From Winogradskyella sp. (GTDB taxonomy: Bacteria > Bacteroidota > Bacteroidia > Flavobacteriales > Flavobacteriaceae), in contig JASBSE010000395.1 in the NCBI GenBank assembly GCA_030149115.1, positions 1 through 7,514 on the forward strand: DNA of 7,514 bases, written 5' to 3'. Positions 1 to 6,804 of this stretch are shown here, in pieces. A model generated the notes under the pieces. The model was given only the letters and a program-made list of their open reading frames with translations. It did no database searches and was not told where the DNA came from. The translations under genes were made by a program, and so were the position numbers. Every line of letters starts with the position of its first letter. Within the stretch, counting starts at the first letter, position 1.

Positions 1-1806
1 ATCGTGGTCAAAAACTTTGTACGTGATGTACAGGTTTGGATGCCTTCAAAAAAAGGAAATACAGCAGACTATAATTTATACTATAAATTCTCATTCAAAA
101 TACTGTTTGCAACACTAACAGACTTACCAGAACTTGTAGTATCGTATGATGGTACGTCAAAAGTTCTCACAAAGTCAGTTAAGGAAATTGAGGAAACAGA
201 GTATATTAAGCGTTGTGTGTATGGTCAAAAAACCTTCAATTACCAAATGAACCTTGATACAGAGAACAAAGAAGACTTTTACAATAACATAGATTTTAGT
301 CAAGCCTTCCCAATATTCAATTTACAATTGGCAAGAGCTTTAAACATACCTATTGAAGAACCCGACAGACCAAAGAACAGATACCAAAAATACGTAGCAC
401 TCATCACTACTTTTGCTAAAAACTACTTGTTTACAGAAGAATTTAAAGCCTTGTTTCCTTTTAAGCAAGATGCCTTTATAGATGTTCCTGGCAATCGCAT
501 CAATCACATTAACCCCAACTTGGGCTTATTAGAATTTGGTAAAGACCAATATGGTAACAAAAGAACCCATTTAGTGCCTAAAAAGGCAATGAACATTCTA
601 AACCCTTACAGACGCCCAAGCAATCAAAATATCAAGATATTTTTCATTTGCCATACCTCACATAAAGATTATGTGTTGTCTTTCTATCAAAATTTAAAAG
701 AAGGTGTAAATACTGAAAAGAAATATTATAAAGGATTGGAAGCCTATGTAAATATTAAGGCAACAGCTTCAAAAGAACATTTTATTGAGTTCACTAATGA
801 AAATGACCCAATACCCGAAATAGTTGAACAGCTTGAAAGTTTAACTTTTGACCACGAAAATGTAAAGTATGCAGCATTTTATATAAGTCCTTTCGATAAG
901 TTTACACCAGATCCTGACGATAGGGAAATTTACATCCGGATTAAAGAACTGTTTTTAAATGAAGGCATTGTAACCCAAGTGGTCGATTACGAAAAGATGA
1001 TTATAAACATCCAAGACCAATACAATTTTCAGTTTTCATTACAAAATATGGCATTAGCTATTCACGCCAAATTAGGTGGCGCACCTTGGAAGCTGGCAGT
1101 AACCGATAAAAAAGAATTGGTAATTGGTGTAGGAGCATTTACCAATCAAGGCGAAAACAGAAGGTATATAGCAAGTGCATTTAGTTTTCAAAATAATGGA
1201 TTGTTTAGAAATTTTGAATATTTCAACCAAAACGAAACAGAATTATTAGCAGGCAGCATATTAAAGGCAATTAGAGATTTTACATCAGTAGCTCAAGCAG
1301 ATAAAGTAGTTATTCATTTTTATAAAGAAATGAGTTACGAAGAACTACAGCCAATTATTGATGGGATGAATAAACTAAAATTAGGAGTGCCTTTATATAT
1401 TTTGAATATCAATAAAACTGAAGCAGAAGATATGATTGCTTACGATGTAAATTGGGGAGATAAATTGATGCCTGTAAGCGGTACATACATTCGTATAGGA
1501 GTAAATAAATTTTTGCTCTTTAATAATGCACGCTATCCAAGCGACCGTTTTTATTCAGATACAGATGGGTTTCCATTCCCAATTAAAATAAAAATAAGCA
1601 GTTCGGATGATGATGCTTTTGAGGATGTTGAGGTAATTGAAGAATTGTTAACCCAAGTCTATCAGTTTAGCAGATTGTATTGGAAATCATTACGCCAACA
1701 AAATGTGCCAATTACCATAAAATATCCTGAAATGGTAGCCCAAATAGCACCTCGTTTTGAAAACGGTGTTCCAGAGGATGCAAAAGATACCTTGTGGTTC
1801 TTATAA
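1..1806 (+). CDS. Catalytically inactive prokaryotic Argonaute (pAgo), MID-PIWI protein, 5' end cut by window edge
   Basis: Nucleic-acid-guided defence protein of the Argonaute family. The frame is open from base 1; the first possible start is GTG at 4 and the first ATG is codon 13, so the true start is probably upstream. Numbering below counts GTG as 1. Residues 1-175 resemble the N/linker part of long pAgos or APAZ (weakly recognised). MID begins near 205 (NIKIFFIC). The guide 5'-phosphate pocket looks intact: Y310, K314 (YIRIK), Q325 (GIVTQVV), and K356 in HAKLGGAPW, a hallmark pAgo motif. PIWI follows. The usual catalytic Asp in 'GxD' is G377 (VIGVGAF), the Asp of the RDG motif is replaced around K441 (HFYKEMS), and the last Asp/His is E576 (KYPEMVA). 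Slicing is therefore not expected. The C-terminus LWFL is intact and is followed by tandem stops TAA TAG. Family knowledge: inactive pAgos usually work with a separate effector (nuclease, SIR2, TIR or membrane protein) in abortive defence. None is seen downstream. The family call is firm; long versus short subclass is not. Confidence 0.9.
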   Translation: MVVKNFVRDVQVWMPSKKGNTADYNLYYKFSFKILFATLTDLPELVVSYDGTSKVLTKSVKEIEETEYIKRCVYGQKTFNYQMNLDTENKEDFYNNIDFSQAFPIFNLQLARALNIPIEEPDRPKNRYQKYVALITTFAKNYLFTEEFKALFPFKQDAFIDVPGNRINHINPNLGLLEFGKDQYGNKRTHLVPKKAMNILNPYRRPSNQNIKIFFICHTSHKDYVLSFYQNLKEGVNTEKKYYKGLEAYVNIKATASKEHFIEFTNENDPIPEIVEQLESLTFDHENVKYAAFYISPFDKFTPDPDDREIYIRIKELFLNEGIVTQVVDYEKMIINIQDQYNFQFSLQNMALAIHAKLGGAPWKLAVTDKKELVIGVGAFTNQGENRRYIASAFSFQNNGLFRNFEYFNQNETELLAGSILKAIRDFTSVAQADKVVIHFYKEMSYEELQPIIDGMNKLKLGVPLYILNINKTEAEDMIAYDVNWGDKLMPVSGTYIRIGVNKFLLFNNARYPSDRFYSDTDGFPFPIKIKISSSDDDAFEDVEVIEELLTQVYQFSRLYWKSLRQQNVPITIKYPEMVAQIAPRFENGVPEDAKDTLWFL

Positions 1807-1823
1807 TAGAAATCACTCTTTTC

Positions 1824-1860
1824 TTTGCACAACCATTGCATCCAATTATTTGTATATTTG
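1824..1860 (+). promoter_or_regulatory. Candidate Bacteroidota promoter for the metal-efflux locus
   Basis: TATATTTG at 1853-1860 matches the Bacteroidota -7 consensus TAnnTTTG exactly. A TTTG at 1824-1827 could be the -33 box, but the 25-base spacer is longer than the roughly 19-21 usually reported, so that half is weak. Initiation a few bases after 1860 would leave almost no leader before the ATG at 1870. ATTTGTA is repeated at 1848-1854 and 1856-1862 with a period of 8, and an imperfect dyad is centred on GTAC at 1860-1863. Either could be a regulator contact. Confidence 0.45.
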
Positions 1861-1869
1861 TACATATTT

Positions 1870-2265
1870 ATGAAAATATTCGTTTCCATATCAATGTCTA
1901 TAGTGTTCCTTTTTCAAGGAATGAGCCTTGATTTGGACTTTTGTGGTTCAATTAGAGAAATGTCAAAAGTTATTAGCCATTTTCAAGATCATAAAGCTTA
2001 TGGAGATTCTTTTATTGAATATGTATTTGAAGATTACATCGATAATGACACCAAAAGTGAAGAACATCATAATGATTCTGATGAACAGGGCATACCAGCG
2101 CATTCTCATCATCAGTGTTGCCAATCTGTACTGTTATATATTGCTAATGGCAAAATTTTCTCAATCAATCAATTAAATTTCGAGGAGAGAAAGCAAATTA
2201 ATTCTCATAAAGAAACCATTAGTTCCAGATACTTGGAATCCCCTTTCCAACCCCCTCAAGTTTAG
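1870..2265 (+). CDS. Small secreted His/Cys-rich protein of the metal-efflux operon
   Basis: A 131-residue protein of unknown biochemical function, probably a periplasmic metal binder or accessory to the adjacent pump. Residues 1-20 look like a signal peptide (Lys2, then a hydrophobic core around SIVFLF), though no clear cleavage motif is visible. The mature part has an acidic/His stretch (E64-E65-H66-H67, D69, D71) followed by H78, H80, H81, C83 and C84 (PAHSHHQCC), a plausible site for soft or divalent metals. The C-terminus ends FQPPQV, resembling the PPK/PPQ-type tails I recall on small proteins encoded upstream of CusA/CzcA genes in Bacteroidota. ATG 1870 is preferred over the in-frame TTG at 1825 because it gives a canonical signal peptide and lies just after the -7 element. 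It follows the pAgo stop by 63 bases and precedes the pump gene by 110 bases. Gene reality is well supported by position and composition; function is inferred. Confidence 0.75.
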   Translation: MKIFVSISMSIVFLFQGMSLDLDFCGSIREMSKVISHFQDHKAYGDSFIEYVFEDYIDNDTKSEEHHNDSDEQGIPAHSHHQCCQSVLLYIANGKIFSINQLNFEERKQINSHKETISSRYLESPFQPPQV

Positions 2266-2277
2266 TTCAGTTTTTTA

Positions 2278-2293
2278 AGGATAACTATATCCT
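2278..2293. promoter_or_regulatory. Short inverted repeat downstream of the small secreted-protein gene
   Basis: AGGATA (2278-2283) and TATCCT (2288-2293) are perfect inverted repeats separated by ACTA, starting 12 bases after the stop codon of the upstream gene. The six-pair stem has only two G-C pairs and the T-run (2271-2276) lies before it, not after it, so it is a poor intrinsic terminator on the + strand. It may be an operator half-site pair or chance. Confidence 0.25.
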
Positions 2294-2323
2294 AACGTGA
2301 TGCTTTTAGCTTCACAACATAAG

Positions 2324-2358
2324 CGCATTGTATCTAATGACATTGCGAAGTTTAAACT
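2324..2358. promoter_or_regulatory. Dyad-symmetric elements upstream of the RND pump gene, candidate operator
   Basis: CGCATTGT (2324-2331) and ACATTGCG (2340-2347) form an inverted repeat with seven of eight positions paired across an 8-base spacer. Immediately after it, AGTTTAAACT (2349-2358) is a perfect 10-base palindrome. Both lie within 52 bases of the pump ATG at 2376. No TAnnTTTG promoter was found in this gap, so these could bind a metal-responsive regulator, or the first could form an RNA hairpin in the leader of a longer operon transcript. No regulator gene is present in the window. Confidence 0.35.
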
Positions 2359-2375
2359 GAATTAACATTTTTTCC

Positions 2376-5300
2376 ATGATTAACAAAATCATTTCATTTT
2401 CCATTAATAACAAGTTTATTATTGGACTCTTTATAGTGGCACTTATAGGTACAGGCATTTGGTCTATGGCTACTATAAATCTGGGTTCCGTACCCGATAT
2501 TACCAACAACCAAGTACAAGTTATTACCGTTGCCCCAAATTTAGGCACTGAAGATATTGAGCAATTTGTTACCTATCCAGTAGAATTAGCAATGGCAAAT
2601 CTTCCAGATGTAGTTGAATTACGTTCGGTATCTCGTTTTGGTTTATCAGTTGTTACCATTGTCTTTAAGGACGAGGCAGGCACTTATCTTCCACGGCAGT
2701 TAGTACAAGAAAAATTAACCGAAGTTGCTGAAGAAATTCCTGAAGGCTTCGGTACGCCATTCATGGCACCAATTACTACAGGTTTGGGTGAAATCTATCA
2801 ATACACTTTAAAACTAAAAGAGGGCTATGAAGATAAATACGATGCAATGGCACTTCGTACCATACAAGATTGGATTGTAAAACGTCAAATGGCATTAGTA
2901 CCAGGAGTGGTCGAGGTCAACGCTTTTGGTGGCTATGTCAAACAGTATGAAGTAGCAATAAATCCTGATAAATTAAAAAGCTTTGGGATTACTATGAATC
3001 AGGTTTTTGAAGCCCTAAAAGTGAACAACGCCAATACAGGGGGTGCTTATATCGAAAAAAACCACCAAGCAAATTTCATTCGTGGAGAAGGTTTGGCACG
3101 TAGTCTTGAAGATTTAGAAAGTACCGTTGTAACCACACAAAACGGAAGTCCTGTTTTAGTTAGAGATGTCGCAGAAAAAGTGGGATTTGGGAATCAGGTG
3201 CGTTATGGTGGATTTACCCAAGATGGACACGAAACAGTAGGTGGGCAAATACTGATGCTAAAAGGTGAAAGCCCAGGCAATGTAGTTGAAAATGTAGAGA
3301 AACGCATTGCCGAAATACAGAAGTCCCTACCAGAAGGCGTTTACATAGATACATTTTTAAGTAGAAGTGAACTTATTGGAAGAACCACGAGCACTGTTGA
3401 AAAAAACCTTATTGAGGGTTCATTGATTGTGATTTTTGTGCTTGTTCTGCTTTTGGGAAGTTTCCGTGGCGGATTAATAACAGCTTCGGTTATTCCATTA
3501 TCATTATTATTTGCATTCATCTTGATGAAACAATTTGGGGTGTGGGCAAATTTAATGTCTTTGGGAGCAATAGATTTTGGTATCATCGTGGATGGCGCGG
3601 TAATTATAGTTGAAGGTATGGTATTTCACATCCATCAACGAATGAAGAAAACTAAAACCACCATTGGTCAATCAGAAATGGATGAAATTGCCTATGAATC
3701 GGCAAGCACCATGATGAATTCCGCATTTTTCGGTCAGCTTATTATCCTTATCGTATTTACACCGATTCTCTTTTTGACTGGTGTGGAAGGAAAAATGTTC
3801 CGTCCAATGGCATTTACTTTCGGATTTGCAGTTTTAGGAGCTATTATCCTTTGTCTTACTTATGTGCCAATGGTTTCTTCAATGTTCCTAAAACCTGCTA
3901 AAAATCAGAATGGTTGGTTTGCCAAATTTGAAAACAGGATTGATAAGTTCAGTGATAAGATAATGTCAGGGTTAAATAAGGCGTATGTACCTATACTCAA
4001 TTTTGCACTTCGTTTTAGAGCTGGTGTCATTATTGGAGCAGTTGGGTTGTTATTGATTGCAGGATTTATTTTTAGTAATATGGGTGGCGAATTCATACCT
4101 AAATTTGATGAGGGCGACATTGCTTTTCAAGCGTTGATAAAACCAGGGAGCAGTCTTACAGAATCTATTGAAGCTTCAAAAAAACTTCAAAATTTAATTA
4201 ATGAATTTCCCGAAGTAAAAACAGTGGTTTCAAGGATTGGTGTGGCTGAAATACCAACAGACCCAATGCCAATGGACATTGCCGATAGCTATATTATTCT
4301 TGAAAAGGATAAAAGCAAATGGACTTCGGCAGATAGTAAAGAAGAACTCATAGAAAAAATACAGGAGAAAATTTCAGTAGTTCCAGGCGTAAATTTCGTG
4401 TTTACACAACCCGTTGAACTTCGTTTTAATGAATTGCTTACAGGTGTTCGAGAGGACGTAGCCATTAAATTATATGGAGAAGATTTGAGCGTTTTGGCGG
4501 ATAAAGTGCAGGAAATCGCAGCAGTTATTAGAACTGTTCCCGGAGCGGCTGACCTCAATGTGGAAGCTACAAGCGGTTTGCCACAAATGACCGTTGAATA
4601 CAATCGTGCAAAAATGGCACAATATGGTGTAACCGTTGATAAACTCAATGATTATGTAAGTGCTGCCTTTGCAGGAGAAACAGCAGGTGTGATTTTTGAG
4701 GGAGAAAAACGCTTTGATGTTGTTATTCGGTTGGCAAAGGACTTCAGGCAAGATATCAATAGTCTTAAGAATTTGTATATCGATTTACCAAGTGGTGCAC
4801 AAGTGCCACTAAAGGAAGTAGCTAACATAAGTTACAAACCTGGTCCAATGCAAATTTCAAGAGATAATACTTCGCGTCGTATTTCTGTAGGTGTCAATGT
4901 TCGTGGCCGTGATGTGAAATCCATGGTCGAGGAAATTCAACAAAAATTGGAAACGGAAGTAAAACTGCCACCGGGTTATTTTGTAACCTATGGTGGTTCA
5001 TTTGAAAACTTGCAACGTGCATCAGACCGCTTGATGATTGTTGTGCCTATTGCTCTTTTTCTAATATTCATACTGCTTTATTTTGCCTTAAGCTCGTTCT
5101 CGCAGTCAGTAATGATTTATATGGCAGTGCCTCTGGCGGCTATTGGTGGAGTATTTGCTCTTTGGTTAAGGGGAATGCCTTTCAGTATTTCCGCAGGAGT
5201 CGGATTTATCGTGCTCTTTGGAGTAGCGGTTTTGAACGGGTTGGTACTGATTAACAAATTCAATGAATTAAAAGAAAGTGGAATGACAGACTTAAAAAAA

Positions 5301-6788
5301 CGAATATACGAGGCAACACACGAACGGTTACGACCAATTTTGCTAACTGCAACGGCGGCTATTATGGGCTTTATCCCAATGGCAATTTCCACCTCTGGTG
5401 GTGCAGAAGTGCAGCGACCATTGGCAACAGTAGTAATTGGAGGATTGCTCACGGCCACATTTTTAACACTTGTAGTCCTTCCTGTATTGTATTATTGGTT
5501 GGAATCAAGAAAGGAACGAAACAATACTGATGGCGACGTAAGCTATATCAACAAATCCACGAACATAGCAACCGTATTGTTAATAGTTGGTAGTTTGATG
5601 ACTTCTGGAACTGTGGTGGCTCAAGATATTAATAAAGGAGTTACTATTCCAAAAACATTGACGGTTGATGAAGCCATTGCAATGGCAAAAAAGAATTATC
5701 CATCACTTAAGGAAAGTGAAGCATTTATTGAACGGGAAAAGGCGATGAAAGGAACAAGTTTTGATTTGGGGAGCACCTCTTTATATACCGGTAGAGAAGA
5801 CCAAGGGGTGCAACAAGGAATATTGCGTACGTATGGCGTACAACAGGGCAATATTGATTTGCTTTCTGGTTTTTCAAAAAACAAGTTCTATAAAGAACGG
5901 GTTAAATTGGGCGAAAAATTCTATGCTGTCAATGAGCAGCAATTGATTCGTAATGTGATGCAGGCGTATGACCTTATCAATTATAACAAAGCACAATTGC
6001 GTTTTGCGGAACAGTTGGACAGTGTTTATGCCAACTTTAGGACGGCTGCCGAATTGCGCTATGATACAGGGGAAACAGGCAAGCTGGAATTTATTGCGGC
6101 TTCTTCCGAATATCAGCAGATTCAAGTATTAAGGCAACAAGCCTATGATGATATTGAAATTGCAAAAAGAGCATTGAAGCAGTATTTGGGCATTGACCAA
6201 GAAATTGAAACTGTGAATTTGACCTATGAACCAATGGATTTTTTGGCCAATTTGGATTCGGCTTCCGCAGCCAATAATCCTTTGCTTCAATATGCTATGC
6301 AAAATGCCGAAGTAAGCAAAGCGAATATAGGTGTTGAAAAATCCGAGTTCCTACCAAAATTCAGCATAAGTTATGATAAATTGAAGTACAATGATGTGTC
6401 TGGCTTTAGCGCATATCAGGCCGGTATTAGCATACCGCTTTGGTTCTTTCCACAGAAATCAAGGGTAAAGGCTGCCAAGGCAGATGCTATGGTTGCCGAA
6501 AACCAGTATTTGGAACAGAAGGCAATAACTGAAAGTAGGGTTTCCCAACTTTTAAAATCTTTAGAAAAAACCCAAAAGACCCTTGATTATTATCAAGAAG
6601 GAGCTTTACTATTGGCCGAAGAACAGATTTCGACAGCTGAACTTGCTTCAAAAGAAGGCGAAATAGATTATGTGAATTATATCACGATCCTGAACAGTGC
6701 CATTCGTATAAAGCAGAGTCATTTACAATTTATAAATCAGTATAACCAACAAGCTATTGAGCTACAATATCAATTGGGCAATTTATAA
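2376..6788 (+). CDS. CzcA/CusA-family heavy-metal efflux RND pump fused to a TolC-like outer-membrane factor
   Basis: Proton-driven inner-membrane metal exporter with its outer-membrane channel on the same polypeptide (1470 residues; an ordinary CzcA/CusA is about 1040). TM1 is near 14-33, followed by VPDITNNQVQV (39-49). The first periplasmic domain runs to about 340. TM4 carries DFGIIVDGAVIIVE with D400, D406 and E413, the counterparts of CzcA's essential proton-relay residues D402, D408 and E415. GGEFIPKFDEGD (570-581) opens the second periplasmic loop. ELRFNELLTGVREDVAIKLYG (start 681) is of the CzcA divalent-metal type, without the Met pattern of Cu/Ag CusA. The RND part ends near W1041. 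Charged linker 1045-1060 leads to a signal-peptide-like segment 1064-1082 and then an outer-membrane-efflux domain 1083-1470 (starting TVDEAIAMAKKNYPSL). There is no Shine-Dalgarno before ATG 2376. The adaptor gene follows after 16 bases. Substrate Zn/Co/Cd/Ni is inferred. Such fusions are known in Bacteroidota. Confidence 0.97.
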   Translation: MINKIISFSINNKFIIGLFIVALIGTGIWSMATINLGSVPDITNNQVQVITVAPNLGTEDIEQFVTYPVELAMANLPDVVELRSVSRFGLSVVTIVFKDEAGTYLPRQLVQEKLTEVAEEIPEGFGTPFMAPITTGLGEIYQYTLKLKEGYEDKYDAMALRTIQDWIVKRQMALVPGVVEVNAFGGYVKQYEVAINPDKLKSFGITMNQVFEALKVNNANTGGAYIEKNHQANFIRGEGLARSLEDLESTVVTTQNGSPVLVRDVAEKVGFGNQVRYGGFTQDGHETVGGQILMLKGESPGNVVENVEKRIAEIQKSLPEGVYIDTFLSRSELIGRTTSTVEKNLIEGSLIVIFVLVLLLGSFRGGLITASVIPLSLLFAFILMKQFGVWANLMSLGAIDFGIIVDGAVIIVEGMVFHIHQRMKKTKTTIGQSEMDEIAYESASTMMNSAFFGQLIILIVFTPILFLTGVEGKMFRPMAFTFGFAVLGAIILCLTYVPMVSSMFLKPAKNQNGWFAKFENRIDKFSDKIMSGLNKAYVPILNFALRFRAGVIIGAVGLLLIAGFIFSNMGGEFIPKFDEGDIAFQALIKPGSSLTESIEASKKLQNLINEFPEVKTVVSRIGVAEIPTDPMPMDIADSYIILEKDKSKWTSADSKEELIEKIQEKISVVPGVNFVFTQPVELRFNELLTGVREDVAIKLYGEDLSVLADKVQEIAAVIRTVPGAADLNVEATSGLPQMTVEYNRAKMAQYGVTVDKLNDYVSAAFAGETAGVIFEGEKRFDVVIRLAKDFRQDINSLKNLYIDLPSGAQVPLKEVANISYKPGPMQISRDNTSRRISVGVNVRGRDVKSMVEEIQQKLETEVKLPPGYFVTYGGSFENLQRASDRLMIVVPIALFLIFILLYFALSSFSQSVMIYMAVPLAAIGGVFALWLRGMPFSISAGVGFIVLFGVAVLNGLVLINKFNELKESGMTDLKKRIYEATHERLRPILLTATAAIMGFIPMAISTSGGAEVQRPLATVVIGGLLTATFLTLVVLPVLYYWLESRKERNNTDGDVSYINKSTNIATVLLIVGSLMTSGTVVAQDINKGVTIPKTLTVDEAIAMAKKNYPSLKESEAFIEREKAMKGTSFDLGSTSLYTGREDQGVQQGILRTYGVQQGNIDLLSGFSKNKFYKERVKLGEKFYAVNEQQLIRNVMQAYDLINYNKAQLRFAEQLDSVYANFRTAAELRYDTGETGKLEFIAASSEYQQIQVLRQQAYDDIEIAKRALKQYLGIDQEIETVNLTYEPMDFLANLDSASAANNPLLQYAMQNAEVSKANIGVEKSEFLPKFSISYDKLKYNDVSGFSAYQAGISIPLWFFPQKSRVKAAKADAMVAENQYLEQKAITESRVSQLLKSLEKTQKTLDYYQEGALLLAEEQISTAELASKEGEIDYVNYITILNSAIRIKQSHLQFINQYNQQAIELQYQLGNL
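5565..5621 (+). other. Internal signal-peptide-like segment at the RND/OMF junction
   Basis: Codons 1064-1082 of the pump encode a 19-residue hydrophobic stretch, IATVLLIVGSLMTSGTVVA, preceded by K1060 and followed by QD. It reads like a classic signal peptide with a possible signal peptidase I site after V-V-A (A1082/Q1083). Topologically it would re-cross the membrane after the twelfth RND helix and place the TolC-like domain in the periplasm. It looks like the retained signal peptide of a once separate OMF gene; whether cleavage happens is unknown. Confidence 0.6.
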
Positions 6789-6804
6789 CCTTAAAAAAAG
6801 AGAA

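Noticed and set aside
1825..1869. TTG at 1825 as an upstream start for the small secreted protein
   Set aside because: It would lie before the -7 element and add a second hydrophobic stretch; ATG 1870 gives a normal signal peptide.
1662..1889. Minus-strand open frame across the pAgo 3' end
   Set aside because: It overlaps the conserved PIWI C-terminus and the promoter region and encodes nothing recognisable.
1928..2176. Open frame of 82 codons on the + strand
   Set aside because: It lies inside the secreted-protein gene in another frame; its Ile/Met-rich sequence is what an AT-rich shadow frame gives and shows no motif.
2271..2293. AGGATA/TATCCT hairpin as a rho-independent terminator
   Set aside because: The T-run precedes the stem on the + strand and the stem is AT-rich. 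On the - strand it would read stem then A-run complement, but no minus-strand gene ends there.
4289..4751. Two overlapping minus-strand open frames (119 and 93 codons)
   Set aside because: They are antisense to the conserved second periplasmic domain of the pump; Ser/Thr-rich and Cys/Asn-rich composition fits antisense shadows.
5117..5458. Minus-strand open frame of 113 codons
   Set aside because: It is antisense to the last RND membrane helices and has no family features or start signal.
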